Positions 26,621-39,954 of a stretch of 64,000 bases of DNA are shown piece after piece. The position numbers and the translations under genes were made by a program. How positions within the stretch are numbered: position 1 is the stretch's first letter; each line of letters begins with the position of its first letter. The notes under the pieces are model-generated. The model was not told the DNA's origin. It saw only the letters and a list, made by a program, of their open reading frames with translations, and did no database searches. The DNA is from Sitta carolinensis (Eukaryota > Chordata > Aves > Passeriformes > Sittidae), in contig CM063283.1 of NCBI GenBank assembly GCA_032173965.1, positions 40,359,743 through 40,423,742 on the forward strand. The letters are read 5' to 3'.

Positions 26621-28928
26621 GAATAAATCTCTAAGTTGTTTTCCTCTTAGGAAGGAAAGAGCTACTCATTTCATTAGGCAGAAGTGGCTCTTGGTAGATA
26701 AACTAAAGTAATTTGTTTTTCAAATAGGAGTAAGGTTAAATCACTAGGAGAACTACTTGGAAAAAGAGCCACATTAGCAGATGGGAATTTCAGTGTTCCT
26801 TGGATTAACCATTTAAAAAATAGTTTGTGTCTTGGAGCAGAAGGAATTCAGGAGGCTGTCAAGGTCAGTGCACAGCAGAATCTGAAGCCAGCAACACAAG
26901 GGAGTGCAATACTATTGTTGTTATAATTACCTTTGGAGGTTTTTTCAGTCTTTTTTTCACCTGTGGGTAGATATTGTAGGTGCAGTTTTGGCCCAAATGT
27001 AGAAGATTAAACTCACAAGTGTAGATATGCAACAAGATGCCTTTAAGTAGTATATATCTGCAATCCTTGCAAGTTCTGTTTTTATGCTTTAGAATTTGCT
27101 TTTTTCAGATTAGAGATTTAATAGACATTAAATTTGCCACTGAGATATTGCAGAGCAAATATATGACATCAGTTATGCAGAAATTAACTGATTGCTTTTA
27201 ATTATGCTATAATAAGATGTCACTGCTTCAAGAGTTTAATCCAGGGGTGATTTTTTATTACAGAATTCTGTAAAAACATTAATAGAACAGCAAAAAGCCT
27301 TAGCGGATATCTCAACTACAGTGCATCTCCTTTTTGTATGATTGTGCATTTATGGTTCTATTGTAAAGAAAAAAAATTGCTCATGCTTGATGAATTGCTC
27401 AGTGACAAAAAGTAAGTTGTGCTAAGTGTTGATCAAGCATACCCATCTTCCCAATAATGCCCTTTGACTAGCTTTATGTTTGATTGTTTACATTCCACAA
27501 AGCCTTCTCTCACTTACCAATTTTGCAGCTCAGATGCAGTCTTTCTCACTGAACAGAAACCCTGGATATAACAGTGGTTATGCCCTCAGGTATTCTTGTC
27601 ATGCCACGCTTGCTGCACATTTTATAGTACAATTGCAGCAAAGAGAATGGGAGACACTAATGGCTTTATGAGTGCAGAAATATACATATGCTTGCAAAAT
27701 CTTCCCTCCCTGCCCATCCACTTGAAAGAGAGCCCAGTTTGCCTGAGAATTGTCTGCTTTACTTCCACATGGTATTTCAGTATCTGAAAATATTTTAGTC
27801 TTAGAAGCTTTATATTTAAACTAACTAACTACTGTTAATCTATTTATAAAACTTCACAAAACAGAAAAAAAATAAAAAACAAAACCCTGGTAGTCTATGC
27901 AATTTTAATACCTGAGCCAAATACATTCTTCTCTTTTGGACTAAAATTTTATCTAGACTTTTTGAACACTGGGGACACCATAGTTTTCATCTCTTAAAAG
28001 AGAAAATAATGTTTGTCAACAACAGCAAATACCATTTCTGATTTGGAACTGCATCACATCTTTTATATATGCAAATGCAGTTGAGAACGGGATTCTATGA
28101 TTTTGATTTTAAAATCTCTTTAAAATGGTCTTTTGTATCAAATACGACATACATAAAGAATAGGATCCTAAGTTTACATGAGTCTTTTTGCTTGTGGAAT
28201 GGGATGTAGCACTTCTATTCTATGCTTACTGTCATATTATATAAGCAGATAATGTGACTGTCCCTTTTAACCTTGAAGACTGAAACCATGCAGCTCAAAT
28301 CAAGACACAAATGCATTCAGTGCTTATTGCAGGCCCCTGAATATGTTAGCAGCTGAAATGGCTTTGGGAAAAAAACAAAACAAACAAACAAACAAAAAAA
28401 AAAACCAAAAAACCAAAAAACACTAAAACACTAACTGTTAATAGCTTAAAGAAAGAAAAAAAATATCTTAAGGAAAAATAAAAATTAGAAATGTAGTATA
28501 CAAAAGTGGATCACTAAGCTAGCTGCCTGGTCTCTACTTGCAAAATTAAACCTTCATTCTGCTGCTGGAAGTTATCAATATTTAACTGCCCTTGACAAGA
28601 CAAAGGCACATAGTATGAACTAAGAATTCTTACTGTGAATACATCTTTACCTGAAGTGGTTTTATATCAATAATTGATTTTCAGTATGCAATTATACAGA
28701 GTTTGGATCTCATTAACAAATTGGGACATAATTATCAAATATTCTTTGACAGAATAACTAGCCTGAGAGATAACATTGAAACAGTGAAATATTTATGTAT
28801 TTCTTTTAAAGTTTTGAAAGTGTCTAAGAGAACATTCTTTAAATTAAAGCAGAAAATTATAACAAAATTAAATTTTCAGGGATAAATACAAAAATGATTG
28901 AAAATATCATTGAATTAATAGATGCCAA
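26621..28928. other. AT-rich unique sequence with an A-rich tract
   Basis: No gene is seen. A tract of A runs with AAAC units occupies about 28,368-28,432. The remainder shows no recognised repeat. Confidence 0.5.
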
Positions 28929-28929
28929 C

Positions 28930-29110
28930 TTTTTGATTAGTTAGTATGTGAGGTCACAGTTTTGTTCAATACTTTCATTGAGTTAACCAGTAGAATATAA
29001 AGCATATTCTAAAATTTGCTGACGACATCAACGAATCTGACTAAATGAAATTAGAGGGTAGCAAACAGATTAGGTTATTGGATTTTAAAGTCTGCAGACT
29101 AAAGATGCCT
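28930..29110 (+). pseudogene. Very short CR1 reverse-transcriptase fossil
   Basis: The segment contains TTGTTCAATACTTTCATTGAG (LFNTFIE) and, after about 45 nt with a frameshift, AAATTTGCTGACGACATCAA (KFADDI). In CR1 ORF2 these are the 'LFN-IFIND' and 'KFADDTKL' motifs, the latter carrying the catalytic Asp pair, and they lie at about this spacing. Frameshifts and stops remove any coding function. The copy ends just before the LTR at 29,130, which may have inserted into it, although no continuation is visible on the far side. Confidence 0.6.
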
Positions 29111-29123
29111 TGAAATCAGCAAG

Positions 29124-29129
29124 AATAGC
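29124..29129. repeat. Target-site duplication, left copy (AATAGC)
   Basis: Identical to the hexamer at 29,749-29,754 on the other side of the LTR. Confidence 0.75.
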
Positions 29130-29748
29130 TGTAACAATGCCGAGTTACTGTATCCAAGATCCAGGTCCCCCGTGGTGGCTGCGTGGGGAAGGCAGCTCTG
29201 TGGTTATTTTCCACAAGGATACCTTCCTTGGCAGTGGCCATGTGGCTCACCACAAAAGGCATGTCGGGGCTCCGGGCGGCGGCGATAGACCCTGGAAACT
29301 GTGGCTCCGGATGGAGCAGGGAGATCCCTGCAAAGGCTTGCAGAGAAGCTAGACGATCAGTGGAGAAAGAAACCGATTCTGTTGTGGTTCAGTGAAAGGT
29401 TTTATTTGCTCCGGCTGAAGCCTCTGAACATGGCAACCAGCACGAGCAGAATCCTCTCCATGCGGCACTCCGCTGGTTTTACCCGGGAGGAGGGGGCTGA
29501 CCCACAGCGACCCCGGGCAATCCCAGAGGGTGTGGGGGGGGGTGACCCAGGGCAGAAGGACAAGGCAGGAGTCCAGTCCCTTTTTGGGGAGGGGGGGCTG
29601 TTTCTGTTTGCCCGATCACTCGGCAGCCCTCTCCTGGGGTGACAGGGACACCCCTTATATTGAAATCCAGACCCTCGGGATTGACAGGGGTGGCTCTGGT
29701 GGTCGGGGGGAGCTGTGAGAGGAGATTGCTCAACCACACGATGCAACA
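29130..29748 (-). mobile_element. Solo LTR of a class II (ERVK-like) endogenous retrovirus, 619 bp
   Basis: This GC-rich block stands out from AT-rich flanks. It begins TGTAACAATG and ends GCAACA on the plus strand, giving the TG...CA ends of an LTR. It is flanked by a perfect 6-bp direct repeat, AATAGC, at 29,124-29,129 and 29,749-29,754; six bases is the usual target duplication for ERVK-type integrases. On the minus strand an AATAAA polyadenylation signal (plus-strand TTTATT near 29,400) lies about 270 bp from the 3' end. TATA-like sequences lie further upstream in the LTR direction. No primer-binding site, gag, pol or env sequence adjoins it, so it is a solo LTR left by LTR-LTR recombination. 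The exact family cannot be named by eye. Confidence 0.8.
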
Positions 29749-29754
29749 AATAGC
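29749..29754. repeat. Target-site duplication, right copy (AATAGC)
   Basis: Identical to 29,124-29,129. A nearby extra ATAGC a few bases further right is probably chance. Confidence 0.75.
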
Positions 29755-30469
29755 AGTGCATAGCAGTAGTACAGTGTTACACTCCAGTTTTGTAAATTTC
29801 ATTTAAAAAAATGCACACTATAGTTAAGAGACATTACTGCTTAAAAGATGGAGGTTCACAGGAGTCCTTAACTTAGCCATTGGTTATGCGGGAAAAATTA
29901 TTCTCTGTATGAAAAACTAAAATATAATCTATGAAGCAATATGATTTTTCTGTCCTAAGTTTCAGTCTTATCTTGACCCACTTAGAAAGAAATGTATAGT
30001 CAAAGTAGAAGACAGCAAGCAAGAATAGAATGAAAATTTGAAAACATAGCTAAGGAGGAAAGGTCAAAGACAATGGTTTTGTTTTATTTAACAGACAAAA
30101 AAGAAAAGGTTTATGTTAAGTATAAAGAGAAAATTTCCTTATAATAAAAGCAGTGAACTGTGATTATAGAATACATTTTTAAGAACTGAATAGACATTTA
30201 TCTGTGACCATATTTATAGTCAAGTAATGTTTCACCCTTCTTCAGTGAAAGAGAACTGAGTGACCTTTTACAATAACATCCAGCCTACTACTTACATGAT
30301 TTTTTTATTGTACATTAATAAAGAATTTAAAAATCACTTCAAATGTCTTGAACTATGGGATATGCCAAATTCATTAAGAAATACATCTTAATTACATTAT
30401 AAGATATAAATGTGTAAATAGTGCATGAACATTACTTTCATAATTTACCTAGATATCAAGAAAAAGAGG
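29755..30469. other. AT-rich unique sequence
   Basis: Nothing recognisable is present in this stretch between the LTR and the GC-rich repeat fragment. Confidence 0.5.
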
Positions 30470-31148
30470 AAAGCAAATTTTCACTCCTTTACAGTCCTTC
30501 TCAAAATGCTGCAGTGTGCGTCACACTTCCACAGGATGCCGTCCCTCAAGGACAGGCTCCTCCAGAGTGGGTCCCCCACAGGGTCACAGGTCCTAGAAGA
30601 AAGCCTGTTCCAGCATGGGCTCCTCTCTCCACAGGTCTGCAGGTCTCTGCCAGTAGTCTGTTCCAGCACAGGTCTCCCATGGGTTCACAGCCTCCTCTCA
30701 GGTATACACCAGATCCAGCATGGGTCCCCTCCATTGACTGTGGGTGGATCTCTGCATCCCTGTGGTCCTCCATGGGCTGCAGGGACACAGATGCCTCATC
30801 ATGGTCTTTACCATGGGCTACAGGGGAATGTCAGCTCCAGTGCCTGGAGCACTTCATTCCCCTCCTTCTCCAATGGCCTTCATGTCTGCAGAATTACTCT
30901 TCTCCTGTTCTCACACTTCTCTTCTCTGGCCATAATTACAACTACACAATAACCTTTTTTTCTTCTTCTTAAAAATATTATCACGGCGGCATTACCATCA
31001 TTACTGATATGCCAGCAGCATGTCCATCTTGGAGCTGGCTGTCATTGCCTCTGCTGGACATAATGGAAGTGTCTACTAACCTGTCACAGAACCTCCCCTG
31101 TAGCTCCCTGATACCAAAACCTGTACATAAAACCCAATACAACCTTTG
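30470..31148 (+). mobile_element. Fragment of a GC-rich avian interspersed repeat, probably ERVL/LTR-derived
   Basis: The segment has the phrases of a family that recurs in bird genomes: CTGTTCCAGCATGGG, GGTCCTCCATGGGCTGCAGGG, CAGTGCCTGGAGCACTTC, CTTCATGTCTGCAGAATTACTC, GTCCATCTTGGAGCTGGCTG and CCTCCCCTGTAGCTCCCTGATACCAAAACC. I recall this family as belonging to ERVL-like LTR retroelements, but the class assignment is from memory and not provable here. The copy has no intact coding sequence. The 183-codon and 175-codon overlapping open frames inside it are accidental. Strand is given in the direction in which I know the phrases. Confidence 0.6.
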
Positions 31149-31200
31149 AAAATAAATAAATAAATAAATAAATAAAAAAAACCAATACAACCTTTGAAAA

Positions 31201-31248
<48 letters not shown>

Positions 31249-31256
31249 AAATAATA
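31134..31256. repeat. Duplicated tail with two (TAAA)n arrays
   Basis: The phrase CCAATACAACCTTTGAAAA occurs at 31,134 and again 48 bp later at 31,182, each time followed by a (TAAA)n run (about 31,149-31,181 and 31,198-31,256). The whole tail of the adjacent repeat fragment has been tandemly duplicated together with its microsatellite. Confidence 0.9.
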
Positions 31257-33109
31257 TAATTCATGGAGATAGAACAGGGAAATCATAGCTAACGTTGATT
31301 TATAAAATTTCTGATGAGGGAGAAAAGTGAGTGCTGACAACAGAGCTACACTGAGAATAATGCAGTTTAACTGATATTCAGCAAAAAAAAAAATTGTGTT
31401 TGTTTTAAAAGCAAACCTAAAAGTATACATAAACACATAACTATTCTATAACTACAGATAACACCTTTTCCTCTTAAATCATATTTTCTATATGATACTG
31501 CTGACATGAAAATATTTTGAATATTTATTTAAAAAAAAAAGTAACAGCAGAGATAACGAAATCCTTTAAAGCTTTTTTATCAAATTTGTGCAGCCAGTCC
31601 AATACATAACTTGTTTTGTTAATATTTTATACATATTTTATTGATCACAGTGCTTAAGATGTATAATTTATTTACAACAACCATTAAATGTTAGGAGATA
31701 AAGAAGTGGGAAATATATTACAGAAATGAGCAGATTTGGATTGGCATCTAGCTGGCTACCAAGGATTGTCTATATTTTCTGAACATTTGCAGATACATGT
31801 AGGTGCATTCGTAGCCTAGATAGAAAATCCATCTTGTTGCTTTTCAAACACATTAAATACATCTCAGTAAACAAGCAATATAAAAATGTATAGCTTCATA
31901 GAGAACAATAGCATTTTGGATCTGCAAACAACTTTTTCCCCTGCCTGATGTCACTACTATTTAGCCATCTGAGGTTAGCATTTATTGATTCTGCTTTTAC
32001 TTTGATTGGATCTTACCTACTTCAGTGCTTCAGTAAATTGAAACCTTCTCCAGCTCATGGAAGAAATCTGAGAGTAAGGCAGTGAGAAAATGTACACTGA
32101 CCTCAATTTGTTTCAGATGGTTTTGGTAAAAACATTGTCATCAGGTTGCTGAAATGACCTCAGCAAGGAAGAGATAAAAATACAACATCATATTCTCAAC
32201 AAGACTTTAACAGGGGGAGATTTAATTATTCTCAAAGTACACATCACAGCACTATTTTTCTATATTCTGTAAATATGAGAATCTCTATTATCCTAATGAT
32301 TTTAAAGGTCAGCATCCAAACGCATTTCCTGCTGAATAAACCGTCTTTATATGATGCAAGATTTGTTTAATATCTACTGTGTTATTATCCATATTATATA
32401 TTTTATTGTTTGTATGTATTTATCTAAGTACTACTTAGATATTATGATACAATATCTATAATACAATTGGTATATATGATATAATATTATATGTTATGAT
32501 ACAATATTATATATATAGCAAAATATATTTATAATATAAGAGCCAAATACTCATGCTATGAATCCAGGCCATAAATAGAAGCATGGACAAAGAGAAAGTT
32601 GTGCAACTAATTTTCTCAATTCAATAGTTAGACGGTGCCTTTCTTCAGTGTTTTTATTTTTATTTTTTCCAGATTTAAATCTCCTTTACACTTAATATTT
32701 TTTTATACAAGTGTTTAAATTTAATCACTTTTTTTCCTTGGATTAACGCTTAGCCTTGCAAGTGTGCAACTGCCACAATATGATCCTCATGCCCTCTTTC
32801 TTTTCAATTTGTCATGTACTAAACCTCTGCCAAAAAGAGTTGCTATTTACCCCCACTTCTTCGTATGTCACATGAAAACAAAAAAAAAGTTTCTGAATCT
32901 GTGTTGAGTTAGCCTTAGTAAAGAGTCAAATACACACCTAACTGATCACTCACTTTCCCTTCCTAGTGGGATGGGAGAGCAAATGGGATGACAAAGTTCA
33001 TGGTTCAAGACAAAGACCACTTACCAGTCACCATCACAGGCAACAGAGACTGAACTTGTAAAAAAATAACTTTATTTGTTTGCAATAAGAATAAAATTTA
33101 ATTACTTAT
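31257..33109. other. AT-rich unique sequence
   Basis: No gene is supported. An AT-only patch at 32,380-32,540 contains the phrase TTATGATACAATAT twice (32,442 and 32,494). Confidence 0.5.
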
Positions 33110-33400
33110 TTGAGTAGTGAAAAAACACAGATAAACTTTACAACAGCTTTCCTTCCCTGACTTTCCAGGATTAGATTCACTCCCTGGAAACAGCTCAGGT
33201 TGAGGATGTGGGGTTATGACCAGTATTTACAGGGGGTTCTTTGATGATCCTTCCTTCTCCACACTTCCCCTGTGCTCTGACATGGGGTTCCCAAGGAGTG
33301 TAGTTCTCTCAGGAATATCCATCTGCTCTGATAGGGATCCTTTGCAGGCTGCAGTTATTCCCTGCTCCAACATCACAGATCACCAGACAATTATTTTAGG
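33110..33400 (+). mobile_element. Second fragment of the GC-rich avian repeat (probable ERVL/LTR)
   Basis: Phrases such as CCTTCCTTCTCCACACTTCC, GTGCTCTGACATGGGGTTCCC and GATCCTTTGCAGGCTGCAG match the upstream part of the same family seen at 30.47-31.15 kb. The orientation is the same, but the portion is different and lies further downstream, so this is a separate insertion or a rearranged piece. It has no coding potential. Boundaries are approximate. Confidence 0.45.
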
Positions 33401-36400
33401 CTTAGACTCATTTCTGATTTTTTAATTTCTATACTTCTATTACAAGTAAACATAGAAAAGGTAGCTCAGTGAGGTATAGTTCAAGGCAACAAAAGTGTCC
33501 AAGTTTCTAAAAAGTGCATTGTTAAGTTCCAACAGCAACTATGGAATCATCTGATGAAAAACTTCTAGAAACCATATCAGTAAACTTTATTCAGCACAAA
33601 TTTGAAACACTGAGAATTCCAGAAATTTTTTATGATAAAAATTTTAGCTTAGCACATGTCACACTTGGAAAGGAATCTGTAGATTTTGCTACAGATGGAG
33701 GATAGTGAATGTAAATTCATTCACAGGAAATCATTCATGTGAATTCAAATGAATTCTCCGACATGTGAAGCAAAATCTGCTATAATTCAGTTTGTTTGTT
33801 TGCTTGCTAGTTTTTTCCAGAAATCAGATATCAACTGGGTAAATTAATAAATAAATACCTACTTTTTTTTTTTTTTTCCAAGGGTTTATTTGTAGAAATG
33901 AAAATGAATAGACTTTTTGTCTTTTAGTCCACTATTTTAATAAAAAACCATATGCCTAATGGCAGAGAATACTTTTGGATTCATAAGGGCTTGTGCTGTA
34001 CACTTCAGTGTTCTACCTGCCCTTCATAAACAAAAGGGCAAACACCTCCTCATTCTCCACTTCAGATTCTTCTATCAGTCTTTACAAATGAATTATCAAC
34101 CCAAAGAGTCTCAAGGTTCCATCTCTGTGCTGAGTTACAATACTGGTTGAATTCATAATACCAGAAAATCTGATTTGGCCACCAAAATACAACAAATAGT
34201 TAAGTATTTAAATATCAAGTATTTAAAAGCTAAGAACCTTACGTGTCTTTAAAATATTACTTCTGTTCTTCTAAAATAAACATTTTATTTACAAATTACT
34301 GTATTACAAATATAGTACAAAGGTTTTGTTTGTTTGTTGTTGTTTGCAATTTGACCTTCAATGTCACATGTTGGTATGTCAAATGAAGTAATTCTGATCA
34401 TGTGAAATTGGATCATGTCTTGCATACATCAATAGGAATGATTAAACCTGACAAGTTATATCAAAATGTGACACATATGCCTCAAAAACAGATATAATGT
34501 TGTCTTCTGAAAACAATAGTATTTCTTAATAATTTCTGAAATATATATTTTCCTTTGGGAATAAAAAAAAAAAACACATATAAACAAGGCAAATGGTTTC
34601 ACTTGAACTTGAACATTGCAATTAAAGAGGCCAGAGAGAAATAGATGCTTCCTTTCAGGAAATTCACTAATTTGTGTTTAAGAAAAGATTTACAAATAAC
34701 ATTTCTTTATAAAAAAATTAAAAATAAATTAATCAGATGCATAAGTAGTCATGAGATAGGAAATACCCAGTGTCTCCTATGAGTACTGTCCCAGACATAA
34801 ATATTTTATTGCTGTATCACACCACCTAGCAACATGCTAATGGGCTTCTCATGGTCCAGTACTGTCCAGTAGACTCATGGTAATTCACAAAACTTACAAA
34901 AATGTTCAAACTGTGGATGAGGAAGCAAATTTCTGCTTAAAAAAGAAGAAAATGTACTACATTCAAATTTAAGAAAAATCAGAAGTATTTTCTTATATTG
35001 TAAGTATTTATAGAAATTACTAGGAGCTCATTTTATCATATTAATTTCAACCAAGTTATGAATTAGCCATAAAAATCCAATAGTTAACTTAGGAAATAAT
35101 GTAATTCAATAAAACAGAATCTGAATTCAAAATACTTAAATACTTCATTCTTCTCTAGGATTTATTTACACACTCACTTCCCCCTCCCCTGCCCGCCTTT
35201 TTCTTTTACTTTAGCAGCCCTTTGTTGTTCAGAATCACAGCAGCTCACAGTAAAATTAGAAATAAGGAAGTTACTTGTTTACTAACAATGTAAAAACAAT
35301 AAACATTGTTTCCCTTGAATTTCTCAAAAGAAATAAATCAGCTTATGATTTCCATGCTTATTCTTCACTTAACCCAGACAGTCTTTCAGCAAAGACTTTT
35401 CTAGTGGTCATTTTAGCAGCCTGTATCCATCTAAATGTGTGGCATGGCAGCTTTGTCTGTCTCTTTCCAGGGTGTGTCTTGTACTTCTAATGCATTCATA
35501 TAAGCACATGAGTAGCTGTGTATTTATATGTTTGGGTGGCAAACTTTAATATTCTGCAGTGTAATATCACACATGTGTCATGGAGCTCTTTCATCCTCCA
35601 GTGACACAAAAACCAGACCAGCAACACAGATCAGTCTCTGGTAAAATACAATGCACTAAGTGACTTTTTACTGTTCTCATTATGTATTTCTGTCAAGTCC
35701 CTTATTTCTCTGAAAATTTGAAAAGACATCAATATAAATTCAATTCCCATTAGAGCTTTTAATGGCAACGTATTGAGAATAAAGATTCATATGGTTTGCT
35801 GTATGAATATTTTTGTTTATATAATCAGAGATTCAGGGCCTCAAAAGAATTTCAGTCCTGAAGTCCTGTTCTATTTTCATGTACTACCATTACTTGATGC
35901 AGCAATTATCAGCTATGTAGATGATTTTGAAATGGGTTGTCTGCTGATAGAAGTTACAATCCAAAGAGGCAGCAGTTAGATTTGGCAGGAGTGTTATTTT
36001 TGACACTGGGTGAAGAGAAAAAAGAGGATGAGAAAAAAACTGTTACTGAAGGCTGAGGAAAACAGAGCTTTTCTGTCAAGTTTTCTTTCATCTCTAAGTA
36101 TCTACCCTAAAGCATTTTACTCTAACTGTACTTCATTATTTCAGTTGCTTATATTTCACAGTACAGATTTAACTCACCCAAAACTAACAGACAAATAGTT
36201 ATTTTTAAACATTATGTCCCAGTGTTGTTAGCTACTGTAAGTATTTGAGATAGATCAGCACAAATGATGTCTGACCATAGTGCTGACCTTAGTGCTAGTT
36301 CTTCCACTGTGCAACTGAGGCAACTGAGGAATTGGACAAGTAAAGCATTTTTGCATGCAGGTGCCCATTCATCGGCTTTGGGGTTTTTTTAGGACAGCCT

Positions 36401-38992
36401 CTGTGACACAGCCAGTCTCAGCTGACTCCAGACAACTCATCTTTCCAATTTTCATCTACATAGGCCTAGTAAAAATTTGATTTTTTTTTTACCTTACAAC
36501 AGGAGTTCAAAACCACTATTTGAGAATTTAAGTGTTAAAAACAAATGATACCCTAAGACCTGTACAGAAACATACCTCAGAGAGTAAAAAGCAGCCAAAA
36601 TGGGGAGGGAATTAATGCCGTTAGAGGGTTAGAGAAAATCAAATGAGCTACAACAGATTCAGATGAGAGCATAGTACAAAGATTAGTCCAATAACTAAAT
36701 GAGAAAAGGATGAAATTAATGAAGGTTTAAAATTCTGAATTACTTTAAATCAACCTGTCAGTAAGAGATAAAATAGTCAACAGTAGTTTTGGCAATTAGA
36801 AAGTAATGAAGGTCTTGTAAAGTTACCTATTTTTAAAAAATCCAGAAAAGGAGAACTTATTTAATTGAAATGCATGCAAATGAACTAGTCAGATTAAAGG
36901 TTTAATTCAGCAATAGTACCATGTACATACTTCTAAACAAGTGAATGCTTTCATGGATGACAACAGCATAACAATGCTTGTGAGATTAAACTAAGCGGTC
37001 GTCTAATTACCTGCTGAATTACAGCTTATGTAAGGTCAAAACATGACTTCCTGACTTACAAAGCACCTATATGATCTTCTGGAAATACATTTATTGATTT
37101 TACCTCTCATCTGGTTCAAATTGAGTTGGACACCACACGTGCAGGATCCACAGATCCAGAACGGAAGGCCACAACATGGATGACTGACTCTATAACTTTG
37201 AATTCAGGTCCTTTTGTCTGAGATTTAGTTCCTTGCTCTGTTTAAGCATCTTATAATACAAAGTCATTGATAAAAAACATCAAGGATGGTGCTGATGATT
37301 CCACCCTCCTCAGATGGAAGATGCCTGTATGTCTGATTGCAGTTCTATCAAGTCTCATTCTGGCATCAAATTGTCTTTTTCTGAGTTTGCAGTGTCTATA
37401 CAGTGGCTTACAATTCTTTTCAGGAACAGAATGTGTATTAGAGTCAGAAGGTGAGTATTTAGTGAACGTTTGTAGGATGACGAAACAGTTATTTTAAATC
37501 AAATTAGAATAGGGGAACTCACATGAATTAGTTTCTCCTGGGGTGAATATCATAACCATCGAAGTATTACAATAAACAAGGCTGACACTGCATCACAGAA
37601 TCTAATTGAATTAGTCAGGTTTACGTCATACCTGATAAAATCAAACTTTTTAGGATGACCAAATGTCAAAAAGTCTGTTTCCTGCTTTGCAAATGTCCTT
37701 AGGTAAAGATAGGTGTTCATTTGCCAGTTAATGAGCATTCATAGTACCAAATAATAGAAAGTTTTCCAAACACTTTTGCTCTTATGTTGGTATTTCAGAC
37801 CTGGCAACACATCAAAATTCTAATCTTGGACAACTGACTTTATCCTTGTAAGACTTTTTTTTTCTCTTTCCCTGATGCTCAAAAGTCATTCTAATGCTAC
37901 AGAGAGCAGTTTAACAATTAATCCCAGTTGCTGCATTTGGACATACTTTGTAATGAACTAATTAGAATGCAGCTGTAGCATGACTTTTGGAGATGGATCT
38001 GAATGACGTCTTTTACATAACATTATTAACTGCTAATACATACAGATGATTTTTTCCTTGAAAGCACTTCAGAATTTGATGCTCAAATGGTTGATAACAT
38101 AAAAAAAAAAAAATTACAGTTTTATGTGTAACTAACCTTTTTAACCATCCTCATGATAATTTCATAGGCTTGATATCAATATATTTTAGGCAAACAGGAC
38201 TACATATGTGACTAGAGATATTTACCATCATGTCAATCATATTCTTGGAAGACAAACAAACAGGTTTTCAAGAGATGAACACCCTTTAAATATCCTCCAT
38301 GTCATCCTATTTGGCAGAACCAGGCTAGAGAGAGAATCATTGTTTTTCTTTACTCTTAAATCTTTTCCTAGTTATAGTCTTTGTTTCACCTTGAGGGGAA
38401 ATTACTTGTTCCTGCTAGAATAATTTTCTTTACACTTGAGGACCAGATATCTTTATGTGGGATTAATCCTCAAACCCCTGTGGGCTAAGAACATGTAAAT
38501 GCATTGCTCTATTAGTCATACTTGGCAAATCTGAAGAAAAAAAAAAAAAAAAAGCCAATCCTTGTAAGGGTTTTATGGAAGCACTAGGTTATAAATTGTG
38601 CAGCAGCAAAAGAATCAGCTGGAAACATACTCAAGAGTTCCCTCTTCCCTAGGGTGTCTTCCTCAGAAAAGTAACAAAGTTAATCCCTTTCTGACTTTGT
38701 CTCAAAGAACTGATGCCAAAGAACAGGAAAAGAGGAATCTCCAGATGCTAGGTATGAAATTATACCTAAGGTCTAGAGTTTCCCTTAAATTCCATGGCAC
38801 TATTTCACCTTTTTTTTTGTTGGCATCATCTCAGAATTGACATAATTTATTTTCCCTGAATATTTCCTAAATATTCATAAGACTTGGTATTCCATCCTTC
38901 CTTATAGCACACTTCTAAGAAACATAATTGAAAACAGAACCCATATAAATGTTATCACTGATGTTTTATGTCATTTTTTCTCCTTTCTGCAG
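33401..38992. other. AT-rich unique sequence
   Basis: No gene or clear repeat is recognised over this stretch, apart from short homopolymers such as the A run near 38,100. Confidence 0.5.
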
Positions 38993-39025
38993 TGGTTAGA
39001 AAACTTTGTTGTCATTACTGTGCAG
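38993..39025 (+). other. Microexon-like segment, 33 nt
   Basis: A strong acceptor (TCATTTTTTCTCCTTTCTGCAG) precedes 33 nt ending CAG|GTAAGC, a near-consensus donor. Phase 0 reads WLENFVVITVQ without a stop; the +2 phase is also open (VRKLCCHYCA). Both splice sites are among the best in the window and the length is a multiple of three, as is usual for regulated neuronal microexons. Nothing identifies a host gene, and the segment is too short for coding statistics. Chance remains quite possible. Confidence 0.3.
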
Positions 39026-39179
39026 GTAAGCAGCAATAATTTTCCAATAAAGCAAAGAGAAATTATTAGATGTTAGCTGAAAAAGGGTGGTAGGCATTAT
39101 TAGGCAGATTTCTTGAAAATTAAGGGAAAAGTAAGGGGTCTAATGATATTACATCTCATTATTTTACATTATTTTCTCA

Positions 39180-39199
39180 CTTTTTTTTTTTTTTTTTTC
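39180..39199. repeat. Poly-T run
   Basis: About 20 T residues, interrupted only at the end. Confidence 0.9.
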
Positions 39200-39954
39200 T
39201 TTTTTACATGTGTTTAGTTACCACTGAAATATTTATGAGGTTTGGCTGTCTTTCTGAGTCCAAGACTTAAAAAGGGGAAGAGCGACAGATTATTTGCTTA
39301 TTAATTTATTTGTTATCACTATCACAAATACCGCTTCTCAGCTGGTACATATAAAAATCTCAATTTATGGAGATTCAAATACACATTTATAAGAAAACTC
39401 TTTAATCTTCTGATGAAACAAAAGACAATCTTTGAATCTTTACACCTCTGTGTGCCATAAATATTTCTTATGTTTTTTGTTCTTACACTAGGAGGTTTAA
39501 TATATCCAAGGTATCTCTCCAGGAATTGGTAAATTTAGATAAATTATTGGTGATTGTTAAATTATTGTTGTCCAATATGATTAATTCCTCCTGAAAAATG
39601 TAAGCATTTAAAATATGTTTTATAGTTCATGTTTTCTGACAAATAAGGATGAATACTTTAGACTCATGCACCAGCACAGCACCTTTTGATAGCTAACAGC
39701 AAGTGTTTGTATCAAAATGAGAGGAATCCTTCTGCTGTAGTTTTTTAGACCAGGAAAGACCTTAAGTGTGTGCCAAATCTCTTTTTCCCTGACCTTTCAA
39801 TCAGTGAAACCATTTTCATTTGGATTCACTGGTCACTACTTACCATTAAAAGTAGCTATTTTAAAGGAGCATATTTAACACAATTCCTGTGGCAGTTGCT
39901 TTATCCTAGCTGTTAACTAAAATATTAACTGTGTATATCTATGGAAAAGGTTGT

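Noticed and set aside
30421..30972. Overlapping 183- and 175-codon open frames
   Set aside because: They lie almost entirely within a GC-rich interspersed repeat, two frames are open at once, and no domain is recognisable.
36290..36340. CAACTGAGGCAACTGAGGAA, reminiscent of MIR SINEs
   Set aside because: Too short and without the other MIR core blocks.
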